Below are positions 18,140 to 26,368 of a stretch of DNA of 64,000 nucleotides, one piece after another (position 1 is the first letter of the stretch; each line of letters starts with the position of its first letter). The stretch comes from Sodalis praecaptivus (GTDB lineage: Bacteria; Pseudomonadota; Gammaproteobacteria; Enterobacterales; Enterobacteriaceae). Location: assembly GCF_000517425.1 (NCBI RefSeq), contig NZ_CP006569.1, positions 868,001-932,000 of the forward strand, read 5' to 3'. Below the pieces are notes generated by a model, which searched no databases, was not told the DNA's origin, and was given only the letters and a program-made list of their open reading frames with translations. The translations under genes were made by a program, and so were the position numbers.

Positions 18140-19012
18140 ATGGCGGGATTAGATGTTCCTTTGGAAAAGGTGCGCCTGCGCCTAGAAGCGGTACGCACGC
18201 TGCTGACGCCCACCGAGCGCAAACTGGCGTCGTTCATTTTACAACATGCCGACGATGTTATTCATCAAACGATTTCTGAATTGGCGGCGGCGGCGCAGGT
18301 GAGTATCGCCACCGTCACGCGCCTGGCGCAAAACAGCGGTTATAGCGGTTATACCCAGCTACGGGTATTGCTGGCGAAGGATTTGACGCTACTGCCGGTG
18401 TCGAGTTTGGACAGCGAGTTGCAGGTCAGTGACGAGGTGAGCGCCATTCGCGACAAGCTGGTGTTGGCCACCTGCTACTCCCTGCAGGATACGCAAAAAA
18501 TGATCGATGCGGAGAGGCTGCTGGCGGCGGCGAAGATGATTGCCGCGGCGGGGCGCATCGATATCTACGGTATCGGAGGGAGTGCCACCGTGGCGATTGA
18601 TTTACGCCATAAGCTGCTCAAACTGGGACGGGCCGTGGCGACCTATGCGGATAATGACCTGATGATGATCTCCTCATCCTCGCTGAGAGCCTGCGACCTG
18701 GCGGTGGGCATCAGCCATACGGGGCGATCCGAACCGGTCGTGGCCGCCCTGGTGAATGCAGCCCAAACCGGTGCACAAACGCTTGCGCTAACGCATGACG
18801 CGCTCTCGCCGCTGGCAAAAGCGGCGACCTTAACGCTCAGCTATTCGGCGCGCACCACGGTTTTCTCCAGCGATTCGATGACCGGCAGGATGGCACAGTT
18901 GATGCTTGCCGATATTTTATACACCATTATCGGGTTTTCCCATTTTGAACAGTCCGCCTCGCGGGTACAGCACGTCGACAGCCAGGCGGTGAAGCGGCGG
19001 CTCAATAACTGA
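18140..19012 (+). CDS. RpiR-family sugar-phosphate-sensing regulator
   Basis: This 290-residue protein has an N-terminal RpiR helix-turn-helix (about residues 1-80; LTPTERKLASFIL and TISELAAAAQVSIATVTRL) and a C-terminal SIS domain (about 125-260; IDIYGIGGSATVAIDL and VGISHTGRSEP). Such regulators bind a sugar phosphate in the SIS domain and control nearby sugar genes. It is convergent with the gluconate operon (19128-23466), which is its likely target. ATG 18140 follows a GAGGCGGAAAG stretch. Confidence 0.88.
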   Translation: MAGLDVPLEKVRLRLEAVRTLLTPTERKLASFILQHADDVIHQTISELAAAAQVSIATVTRLAQNSGYSGYTQLRVLLAKDLTLLPVSSLDSELQVSDEVSAIRDKLVLATCYSLQDTQKMIDAERLLAAAKMIAAAGRIDIYGIGGSATVAIDLRHKLLKLGRAVATYADNDLMMISSSSLRACDLAVGISHTGRSEPVVAALVNAAQTGAQTLALTHDALSPLAKAATLTLSYSARTTVFSSDSMTGRMAQLMLADILYTIIGFSHFEQSASRVQHVDSQAVKRRLNN

Positions 19013-19030
19013 GCATTGCCGCTTATCGCC

Positions 19031-19078
19031 GCTGATGCAACATCGCCACGCATAGCTGATGCAACATCGCCACGCATA
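19031..19078. repeat. Perfect 24-bp tandem duplication
   Basis: GCTGATGCAACATCGCCACG plus CATA occurs at 19031-19054 and again at 19055-19078, between the convergent RpiR and kinase genes. No function is apparent. Confidence 0.95.
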
Positions 19079-19127
19079 ATAGAGCATGGCGCACGGCCGC
19101 TTAAGGCAGAAAAGGACCCGTGACGGC

Positions 19128-20618
19128 CTATTCCAACTCCTCCAGGCGCCGTTTTAACGTCTGAATAATCGCATTATCGTAATCGAGTTGCCGCCGTTTG
19201 GCCTGTTGATAGATTTCATGCGCCCGTAGATCGGGCTCAACCACGCGCGCTATCGGGGATGCGATGCTGCGGATATCAATGTATTTTTCTAACACCAGCA
19301 ACGCCGCGCCTCTCAGTGAACCTTCTTCGATGGCGGATACCGATAACGGTTCTCCCAGGCAATCGGCCACGATCTGCGCCCAGATACGCGATTGCAAAAA
19401 TCCTCCGCCGGTGGCGATCAATTGGCGCTGCCCCGGCCAGGCGCTGTCCAGCCGCTGTTTTAGGCTGGCAAAGCGTAACCCGACGCTCTCAAGCGTGGCG
19501 CGGTAAATCTCCGCGGGCCCGGTGGCCGCCGTGATGCCGAGGATCGCGGCGGTGCGCCCCTCCGACCATTCCGGGCTGCGGGCGCCCAGGAAATAGGGCA
19601 GCACCGTAAGCCCGTGTGCGGCGGGCGCCATGGCCGCCGCCTGTCTGTCGAGATCCTCGTCGGCCGCGGCGGTAAGAAAACGCCGCGCCCAGGCGGCGGC
19701 ATTGCCGCCTTCCGACAAGGCCATGCCTCCCGCGAAGCGTTGACCATCTATTCGGTAGCACCAAAGACCGCCGTCGGACAGCATCATTTTTTCGCCCCGC
19801 CACACCCGACGCAGAGATCCGCTGGTGCCCAACATCAGCACCAGCGCTTGCGCATCGTGGGCGCCGGCGCCGATATTGGAACAGGCGCCGTCACCCCAAG
19901 CGGGATACCACGGAATAGCGGCAAACGCGGGCCAGCGCGCCGCCCAAGGCGAACGCAGCCCCTGACACGGGGCATCGCTAATGTCCGGCAGGCGTTCCAC
20001 CTTGATATGCGCCAGCGACATCGCCAGCGGCGACCAGCAACGCCGGTTGCTATCCAGCAGCCCGGTGCCGGACGCCATGGATAACGAGGTGGACAGCGTT
20101 CCAAACAGGCGCAGAAAGAGCAGATCGGATAACGACAGCCAGTGACGGGTGCGGGCGAATGCCGCCTGTTGCTCGTTTGCCAGCCAGCGCAGACGCGCCG
20201 GCCAGAAACTGGAGTGAACGGGGCAGCCCGTTAGCGCGTGCAAATGCCGGGCGACGCCTGAGTATTTCAACGCCGCCGCTTCATGGGCCGCGCGGCTATC
20301 GGCCCAGGTAATGATGGGCAAGGTCGTTTCCTGCTGCGCGTCGATCCCCGTCAGACTATGCCAGAAGGTGCTAATGCCGACCGCTTTGACGCGGCGATGG
20401 GCCGCTAAACCCGCATGAACCTCATCCAGCGCGGAAAACAGGTAAGCGAAAATCCGCTCGGCGTCTAGCGTGGCTTCTCCATTCGGTGCGGTGTCCAGCG
20501 CATAGTGCCGCCGTACGCACTCTCCCAGCGGCTCCCCCTGTGCCGTGAACAGACCTACGCGTAGCGAGGACGAGCCGATATCGATGGCAAGGACGCAAAA
20601 TGGCTCAGACATGGACAT
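19128..20618 (-). CDS. FGGY-family sugar kinase, gluconokinase-like
   Basis: This 496-residue FGGY kinase shows the N-terminal phosphate loop AIDIGSSSLRVGLF, ISTFWHSLTGID, the catalytic-Asp context ITWADSRAAHEA, a second ATPase-domain motif LGTSGSLRRV, and ATGGGFLQSRIWAQI near residue 400. Closest by motif are GntK-type gluconokinases, giving 6-phosphogluconate from gluconate and ATP. The neighbouring 6-phosphogluconate dehydrogenase supports this. It lies 3 bases after the transporter gene in the same operon. Confidence 0.82.
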   Translation of the reverse strand: MSMSEPFCVLAIDIGSSSLRVGLFTAQGEPLGECVRRHYALDTAPNGEATLDAERIFAYLFSALDEVHAGLAAHRRVKAVGISTFWHSLTGIDAQQETTLPIITWADSRAAHEAAALKYSGVARHLHALTGCPVHSSFWPARLRWLANEQQAAFARTRHWLSLSDLLFLRLFGTLSTSLSMASGTGLLDSNRRCWSPLAMSLAHIKVERLPDISDAPCQGLRSPWAARWPAFAAIPWYPAWGDGACSNIGAGAHDAQALVLMLGTSGSLRRVWRGEKMMLSDGGLWCYRIDGQRFAGGMALSEGGNAAAWARRFLTAAADEDLDRQAAAMAPAAHGLTVLPYFLGARSPEWSEGRTAAILGITAATGPAEIYRATLESVGLRFASLKQRLDSAWPGQRQLIATGGGFLQSRIWAQIVADCLGEPLSVSAIEEGSLRGAALLVLEKYIDIRSIASPIARVVEPDLRAHEIYQQAKRRQLDYDNAIIQTLKRRLEELE

Positions 20619-20621
20619 GCC

Positions 20622-21932
20622 CTATTTTTTCACCGGCGGTTTGAATGCCGCCAGCATTACCGCACCAATGATAAATGAGGCGCACAAAAACAGCAGACCC
20701 GCGCGGGATGTGCCGGTGAAATTAACCAGCATACCGACGATTAAAGGGCCAAAGAATCCGCCCAGGTTTCCCACGGAATTGATAGCGGCAAGCCCCACGG
20801 CGGCGGAGAGCCCGGTCAGGAATGAGGTTGGAATGGTCCACCACACGCCAATATAGCCGTAGGCGGCTACGGCAATCAGACAGAGCCACAGCATAGACAA
20901 CCAGGTGTTAGTGGTGATAGCGAGTAAAAACATCCCTACCGCGCCAATTAACACCACGGTAATCACATGCCATTTTCGCTCCATGGTCTTATCTGAATGC
21001 CAGCCGTTAATAAGCATAGCCAACCCGCCGACCAGCGTGGGTATCACCACCAAAAAGCCAATGACGGTATTGGAAAAATGATTTTGAAACCCTTTGATAA
21101 TGGTTGGCATCCAGAACGTAATGCCGTAAATCGCCATAACGATCCAGACATAGGTTATCGCCAAGTAAAGCACGTGGCGATTTGCCAATATTTTCCACCA
21201 ACGCATTTCGGGCGCGGGTGAATGGCGGTTTTCGTCTTCCAGCGCTTCGCGCACCCAGCGTTTTTCGTCCTGACTCAGCCATTTTACATCCTGAGGTCCG
21301 TCGCGCAGCACGATAAGGGTCGCGAAGCCGAGGACGATCGCGGGAAAGCCTTCCAGCAGGATCATCCAGCGCCAGCCGGCCATACCCAGAGCGCTGACAT
21401 TGTCCATAATCCAGCCGCTTAGCGGTGCGCCGAGACAGGTACAAAGAATTTGCGCCAGAAAAAAGGTCGCCATGGCCCCCGCACGGTGTTTGCGGGGAAA
21501 CCAGTAGGTAAGATAAAATGCGATGCCGGGGAAGAATCCCGCTTCGGCGGCGCCGAGCAAAAAGCGCAATAGATAAATGTGGCTAACGTGGGTCACAAAG
21601 GCGGTGCCCACCGCTACGATGCCCCAGGTAACCAAAATACGCGCTATCCATTTGCGCGCGCCAAATTTATGCAAGGCAATATTGCTTGGGACCTCAAAAA
21701 GAAAATACCCAATAAAAAAGATACTGGCGAGCATGCCAAATTGAGCTGGATTAATACCCAGCTCTTTATTCATCTCCAACGCGGCATAGCTGATGTTGGT
21801 CCTGTCCAAATAGGCAATGGCGTATAAAAGCAACAAATAAGGGATCAGCCGCAGCCGCATTTTTTTAATTGCCGAGGTCTCGCTGTCGGGAATATCTGTT
21901 TGAGGTGTGTTTTTTATAATATCCTGGTTCAT
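20622..21932 (-). CDS. MFS transporter, anion:cation symporter family
   Basis: This 436-residue protein has 12 hydrophobic segments. It matches the ACS family (hexuronate, glucarate and tartrate transporters) in LLLYAIAYLDRTNISYA in helix 1, RFLLGAAEAGFFPG in helix 4 and a WRWMILLEG segment. It probably imports gluconate or a related sugar acid, judged from the kinase and dehydrogenase beside it. A good AGAGGAAG ribosome-binding site precedes ATG 21932. Confidence 0.85.
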   Translation of the reverse strand: MNQDIIKNTPQTDIPDSETSAIKKMRLRLIPYLLLLYAIAYLDRTNISYAALEMNKELGINPAQFGMLASIFFIGYFLFEVPSNIALHKFGARKWIARILVTWGIVAVGTAFVTHVSHIYLLRFLLGAAEAGFFPGIAFYLTYWFPRKHRAGAMATFFLAQILCTCLGAPLSGWIMDNVSALGMAGWRWMILLEGFPAIVLGFATLIVLRDGPQDVKWLSQDEKRWVREALEDENRHSPAPEMRWWKILANRHVLYLAITYVWIVMAIYGITFWMPTIIKGFQNHFSNTVIGFLVVIPTLVGGLAMLINGWHSDKTMERKWHVITVVLIGAVGMFLLAITTNTWLSMLWLCLIAVAAYGYIGVWWTIPTSFLTGLSAAVGLAAINSVGNLGGFFGPLIVGMLVNFTGTSRAGLLFLCASFIIGAVMLAAFKPPVKK

Positions 21933-22018
21933 AACTTCCTCTGATATTTATATTGTGAAGCAATGAACCTGAGCGGAAGACGCTCAGGTGTGTAGGGTGC
22001 GATGGGTAGCGTTTAAGA

Positions 22019-22561
22019 CTATTGCAGGTTAGCGTGCCGTTTATCCAATTCCGCGTCGCTTTGCGTGCGGAGGTGCTGGAGTTTCCAGGCGATAGCATCG
22101 CCGGTGATTAATAAAGATTGTTCAAATAAAGATCCCGCGTGCTGATCGGTGGCGACCTCCTTGCGCGCCGGCAGGGAGACATAGTGGTCCACCTGTAACG
22201 CCGGCGTCGGCGACGAACTGATAAGCGCCACCGCGGCCCCTGCCTGCCGGGCTGCCGCAATGTGGGAAAGGGTTACCGGCGTTTTGGCGGAGGAAGTGAC
22301 GGCAATCAGCAAATCACCCGCCGCAATGGCCGGCGTATTGCTTTCGCCGGCAACATACACCGCAAGACCGATATGCATGAGACGGATGGCGATGGCTTTC
22401 ACCATCAAACCCGAGCGGCCCTGGCCGCTTAAAAACACCCGCGGCGTGCGGTTGATGGCCTCGGCAAGCTGTGATAACTGCTCATCGTTAATCGCTTGCG
22501 CCATCTTGCTAAGCTCGCGGGCGACTTGTTGCAGGCGCTGCGTTAGTGAAACTGTGCTCAT
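22019..22561 (-). CDS. 6-phospho-3-hexuloisomerase-like SIS protein
   Basis: This 180-residue single-SIS-domain protein has FLSGQGRSGLMVKAIAIRLMHIG (residues about 43-65), VAGESNTPAIAAGDLLIAVTSS and a C-terminal LFEQSLLITGDAI. These are hallmarks of HxlB-type isomerases, which interconvert hexulose 6-phosphate and fructose 6-phosphate in the ribulose monophosphate pathway. Its ATG overlaps the stop of the 6-phosphogluconate dehydrogenase (ATGA), so both are co-produced. No hexulose-phosphate synthase gene is in the window, so the substrate is uncertain. Confidence 0.8.
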   Translation of the reverse strand: MSTVSLTQRLQQVARELSKMAQAINDEQLSQLAEAINRTPRVFLSGQGRSGLMVKAIAIRLMHIGLAVYVAGESNTPAIAAGDLLIAVTSSAKTPVTLSHIAAARQAGAAVALISSSPTPALQVDHYVSLPARKEVATDQHAGSLFEQSLLITGDAIAWKLQHLRTQSDAELDKRHANLQ

Positions 22562-23466
22562 GGGTTATCCTCGCGGCGTTTCACCGCATGGCCGCCGATT
22601 GTCCCCCGCAGGGCGGCGATGCTTTTCAGGGTGGGAGAGTCGTCCTGCTGTGAGCGGAAACGCGCCTGAAGAGCCGCGCTGATGGCCGGCGTGGGCACGC
22701 GTAGGCGGATGGCTTCCTCCACCGTCCAGCGCCCCATGCCGGAATCCGCCGCGTAGCCCTTTACACCGGCCAGCGACACATCGGGCGCCAGGGCTTCAAT
22801 CAGTTTTTCCAGTAAATGCGAACGTATGGAACAGCCGTTTTGCCAGGCGTTCAGCGTGGCCAGCAGGTCGACATCTATGTCAGACGCTAACAGTAACTCA
22901 TATCCCTCGCCATAAGCCTGCATCAGCGCGTATTCGACGCCGTTATGCACCGCTTTGGCAAAATGTCCTGCGCCGCTGTCGCCCACGCGCGCCCACGCCC
23001 CTTTGGCCGCCAGTGCGTCAAACAGCGGGGCGAGCCATTCGACGATCGGGGTCGCTGCGCCGATAAGAAGCCCGCATCCTTCCCGTGCGCCTTGTGTTCC
23101 ACCGCTAACGCCCGCGTCTACCAGCGTTATCCCTTTCTCCCGCAGCCTGGCCGAGCGACGAAGCGTATCGCGAAAATCCGAGTTACCGCCGTCAACGACG
23201 ATATCACCGCTGGTAAGCAGCGTCGCTAATTCTGCAATAGCGTGTTCCGTTGCCTCACCCGGTGGCGTCATCAGCCAGAACGTCCGCGGCGCCGGCAGCA
23301 TGGCCGCCGCCGCTCGACAATCCGCGGCGACATTGATGCCTTGCTGCGCCGCCGCGTCCCGTGCATAACTATTTTTGTCAACGGCGATCACTTCATGGCC
23401 AGCATTTTTAAGGCGTGTAGCCATGGCGGCGCCCATTTTTCCCAAGCCGATGAAACCTACTTTCAT
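22558..23466 (-). CDS. Short-type 6-phosphogluconate dehydrogenase, decarboxylating
   Basis: This 302-residue enzyme has the Rossmann motif GFIGLGKMGAAMATRL at the N-terminus, substrate motifs VDGGNSDF and VDAGVSGGTQGAREG, the catalytic Lys in GAGHFAKAVHNGVEY, and ADSGMGRWTVEEA near residue 245. The size is that of the dimeric or tetrameric GntZ/YqeC type rather than the 470-residue Gnd. It converts 6-phosphogluconate to ribulose 5-phosphate and CO2. It is the promoter-proximal gene of the minus-strand operon. Confidence 0.9.
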   Translation of the reverse strand: MKVGFIGLGKMGAAMATRLKNAGHEVIAVDKNSYARDAAAQQGINVAADCRAAAAMLPAPRTFWLMTPPGEATEHAIAELATLLTSGDIVVDGGNSDFRDTLRRSARLREKGITLVDAGVSGGTQGAREGCGLLIGAATPIVEWLAPLFDALAAKGAWARVGDSGAGHFAKAVHNGVEYALMQAYGEGYELLLASDIDVDLLATLNAWQNGCSIRSHLLEKLIEALAPDVSLAGVKGYAADSGMGRWTVEEAIRLRVPTPAISAALQARFRSQQDDSPTLKSIAALRGTIGGHAVKRREDNP

Positions 23467-24478
23467 AATACATTCCTAGGTGAGGTTGATTCGTTTTTTT
23501 TAAAGTAAGACGTCACCCCAAGAAAAGTAAAGAAGTAAATAAATTACATCTCTCACCGCTTGCAGAAAATAATTATCAGGCGCCGTGGGTGGGCGAATTC
23601 TATTTTATTGCTGCGGCTTACGTCAGAAATATAGAGATTTTTTCCCGTTGATAAACCATGTGCTCGCCCTCATCGCGGGCGCCGTACCGATGAATAAAAA
23701 GGGACGGCCGTTGGCGGGTGAATTGGCATTATTTCATAAGTCAATTAAGCCGGGGGCCTAGGGTTCAATGGGTAAATAACAAAACTATTTATGCTGGGTG
23801 ATTCTGGCGTGATCGGCGAGTGGTATTGGCTTGCCTACCGCGGTGGTCAGCGGCACGGTCAGGATAACGTCTACCCAAGCCTGCCGTCCCGTGAGGTGGC
23901 CCGGTCAGGCCCAATGCTAGGGGTAGGGGCTCTGAGTTAGGCCTCGTACGGCAGCATCGGGGCGTCGGGCGAATTAACGGTTGCCGATGTGATGGCGGAC
24001 AGCGCTTGCGGCCGGTTTAAGGCCGGCGATGAGAGGAAAACGTGATCGCACGGTTGTGCCAAATTCATGACAACAGGCATCGGTTGCTTCAATAACCTCC
24101 GGCGCTCAAGATAAATCAAGCTAATTAAGTGGGATGACTATCACGATACGATTATTGGAACCTTGAACAGATAGGGTGCAGTAGGGATTTCTGGTCGAGC
24201 CCGCGAAGGTATTATCAATCTGCGAGTAGCGCGATCCGGTGCTGATAGAGAAAACCCTCAGTCAATTTCAGGACGTTAGCGAGCATAACGTGGGCAATCA
24301 AGCTTGCTCCGCGCACAAAATACGCCAAGTGAGAAGAAAACGGCGCAGTACCCTCACTGTGTTGCCAACCGTTTAATGCAATAGATTGATAGTACGCCGG
24401 TAATTATGACGTCTGCATTAAGCGAAGTCGACTATAACAGCTCATGAAGAGCGAACCTCATTATAAGGAGTCATGCCA
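23467..24478. other. 1-kb gene-free stretch, probably decayed
   Basis: I find no supportable gene here. The first 150 bases, upstream of the dehydrogenase, are AT-rich and probably hold the operon promoter. A 60-codon minus frame (23937-24119) has ordinary amino acid composition but no recognisable motif and may be the end of a lost gene. An AAGGAG site at 24465-24470 belongs to the holin at 24479. Confidence 0.6.
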
Positions 24479-24851
24479 ATGTCTGAGCCGCTAACGGGCA
24501 GCGACCTTGCCTCCGCACTTGTAAAAGGCGCTATGCTGATAAGCGTATTTGGGCCACAGAACGGGCCCACCGTTATCGGTGCCTTCGCCGGCGCGGCGAT
24601 TTTTGTGGCAATCAGCAGGGGATTTTGGTCTGTTGTGGCGATTATTTCTCGGCAGTCTGTCCTTTGCCGTAGGACTGGTCGCAGCCCCTTTCACCACCAG
24701 TTTGCTGGATTCATTTCTGCCGGCCGGTACAGCGATTGATTTACCAATAGGTGCACTTGTTGCTTCGGCTGCGGCGGTGCGTATTTTGATGGGGCTATGC
24801 AGTAAAGACGGTCTCTCACTATTTTCACGATTCCGTGGAGGGCGGCAGTAA
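24479..24851 (+). pseudogene. Phage holin with frameshift
   Basis: ATG 24479 follows AAGGAG at an ideal 8-base distance and opens MSEPLTGSDLASALVKGAM, then GAFAGAAIFVAISRGF. Near 24620-24635, in the GGGGATTTTGG run, the coding frame shifts by +1 and continues LLWRLFLGSLSFAVGL, DLPIGALVASAAAVRIL to the stop at 24849-24851. The composite has the three hydrophobic helices of a prophage holin but neither frame alone is full length. The next gene starts on its stop (TAATG). Confidence 0.75.
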
Positions 24852-25126
24852 TGAGCCAGCAAGTGATGCTTCACGCGAATGCCTTTATTTGCGCGGCGGC
24901 CTGCCTGCGGCTGATGACCTATCGCCGGGGGGAGGCTGAATTTAACCGGTTTATGGCGTTTGTTGCCTGGCTGCTCACCGTCGCAATGGGGGCGGTGGTT
25001 ATTCGCGTGGTGATGGGCGGCTATGTCTATATTGACTGGTCGGAATTGATGATTAACGCCGTACTTTGCAGCATGTTATACCGCGCACGGGGTAACGTTG
25101 GTCATCTTTTCAAAATAACCAAATAG
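24851..25126 (+). CDS. Putative 3-TM phage holin
   Basis: This 91-residue protein has hydrophobic segments at about residues 6-20, 33-52 and 60-78, with YRRGEAEFNRF between the first two and ARGNVGHLF at the end. This is the layout of the second small holin in P2-like lysis cassettes. It is translationally coupled to the broken holin upstream. It appears intact. Confidence 0.75.
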   Translation: MSQQVMLHANAFICAAACLRLMTYRRGEAEFNRFMAFVAWLLTVAMGAVVIRVVMGGYVYIDWSELMINAVLCSMLYRARGNVGHLFKITK

Positions 25127-25305
25127 GCATAAAACCTGTCGTCGGCGGTGATTAGGGGCGTGTTTGAATTACGGTATTGCCGACCAAGGCGAGTCACGGC
25201 TTTAGCTTCAAGGGATGAGTAAACTACGCGACGTGTTGTCTGTAGCAAAACAATATCGCGCCATGGGCAGGCCGTGTGCAAGCCGGCAACGTTGAGAAAC
25301 TCAAT

Positions 25306-25872
25306 ATGATCAAACTTGCGTCAATAATTTTCAAAGTCGGCGGAGTGGTGCTGCTGGGGGCAACTGTCGGCGTATTTTCCCACTGGCGATATACCGCCGG
25401 CAAAGAAAGCGCCAATACCGTTTGGCAGAGCCGATGGGACAAGCGCAATATCGCCGATGTAGAGCTTATGGCGCGCTATCAGCGAGAAGCGCGTGAGGAA
25501 GAACAACGCCGAATCAAGGCCATTATTCAGGTTAATGAAGATGCCAACCTCCAACTTAATGCCGCGCGTGCTGATGCCGCTCGCGCTAAGTCTGTTATTA
25601 TCAGCCTGCGGAACACGGTACGATACATGCAGCAAAAGCTCGCCGCAGATAACGCCGCCGGCGTTTCCGCCACTGTCGGAAAACGCCAGGCAGGAGGCGA
25701 TTCCCACCTATTGCTGGCCGACATGTTCGCAGAATCTCTCAAAAGAAATCAGCAGCTGGCGGCCTACGCTGACCGGGCACGAATAAGAGGCCGTGCCTGC
25801 GAACGGGCTTATGATGCAATAACCCAATCAGCCGCTGGCGCAGTGAAAACTTCCTATAATATAGAGCGTTGA
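25306..25872 (+). CDS. DUF2514-type i-spanin (Rz-like)
   Basis: This 188-residue protein has one N-terminal membrane helix (residues about 5-25), then a long Arg/Ala/Gln-rich periplasmic coiled coil (REAREEEQRRIKAI, NARADAARAKSVI) and a C-terminal CERAYD segment, as in DUF2514 prophage lysis proteins. Inner-membrane spanins fuse inner and outer membranes at the end of phage lysis. ATG 25306 is chosen because it puts the helix at the extreme N-terminus. About 180 bases without a gene precede it, where an endolysin is expected. Confidence 0.75.
   Translation: MIKLASIIFKVGGVVLLGATVGVFSHWRYTAGKESANTVWQSRWDKRNIADVELMARYQREAREEEQRRIKAIIQVNEDANLQLNAARADAARAKSVIISLRNTVRYMQQKLAADNAAGVSATVGKRQAGGDSHLLLADMFAESLKRNQQLAAYADRARIRGRACERAYDAITQSAAGAVKTSYNIER
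25559..25786 (+). CDS. Candidate o-spanin lipoprotein embedded in the i-spanin gene
   Basis: In the +1 frame inside the i-spanin gene, ATG 25559 opens a 75-codon frame: LMPLALSLLLSAC is a lipoprotein signal with lipobox LSAC-G, followed by a Pro-rich segment (QITPPAFPPLS). Nested Rz1-type lipoproteins in the Rz gene are the classic arrangement, so the frame is probably real. The C-terminal part is more Ser/Trp-rich than usual Rz1. Confidence 0.5.
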   Translation: MPRVLMPLALSLLLSACGTRYDTCSKSSPQITPPAFPPLSENARQEAIPTYCWPTCSQNLSKEISSWRPTLTGHE

Positions 25873-26368
25873 TTACGGCTTGATGAATGGCCGCCAAACG
25901 GATGATTTATGTATTCCGCCACTTCAGCGGCGGTAGTAAGGGCTGTCGATATTACCACCCCAGGCAGCTCCGACGACTGAATCTGATGTGCTCCTCTCCT
26001 TTCTAACGGGTCATGCACCGACACGCCAGGCGGCTTAATAACCGCCATTCGCACCTGAACACGCTTCTATCAATCAAACATCTGCGATAACGATCGCACA
26101 ATGTTCTGAATTTATCTCATTGTTTCTCAGGCAAAAGTGTTTTCAGGTTTATAACCTATGGGCTGCGTCAAGAAAAATGCTTAAATGGAGGCCGGAAAAA
26201 ATTGAACGTCCATCCATTGTTGAAATATCTGTGCAGAATGGTATGGGCAAATAAAGTGCCAATATGATGCCGTTAAGTTACGCCATCATTTTTTTTTAGT
26301 GCCAATAGGCTTTGGCCAACGTTTTATGATTATTTTTTTCTAAAAATAAACAACCGCTAAGGATGGTT
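25873..26368. other. Gene-free, increasingly AT-rich stretch
   Basis: No gene can be supported here. A 66-codon minus frame at its left end lacks a ribosome-binding site and recognisable motif. The last 150 bases are AT-rich and carry AAGG at 26359-26362, the ribosome-binding site for the next ORF. Confidence 0.6.

Noticed and set aside
23937-24119. A 60-codon minus-strand frame in the 1-kb gap
   Set aside because: Ordinary composition but no motif; it may be the tail of a lost gene and is not supportable as a feature.
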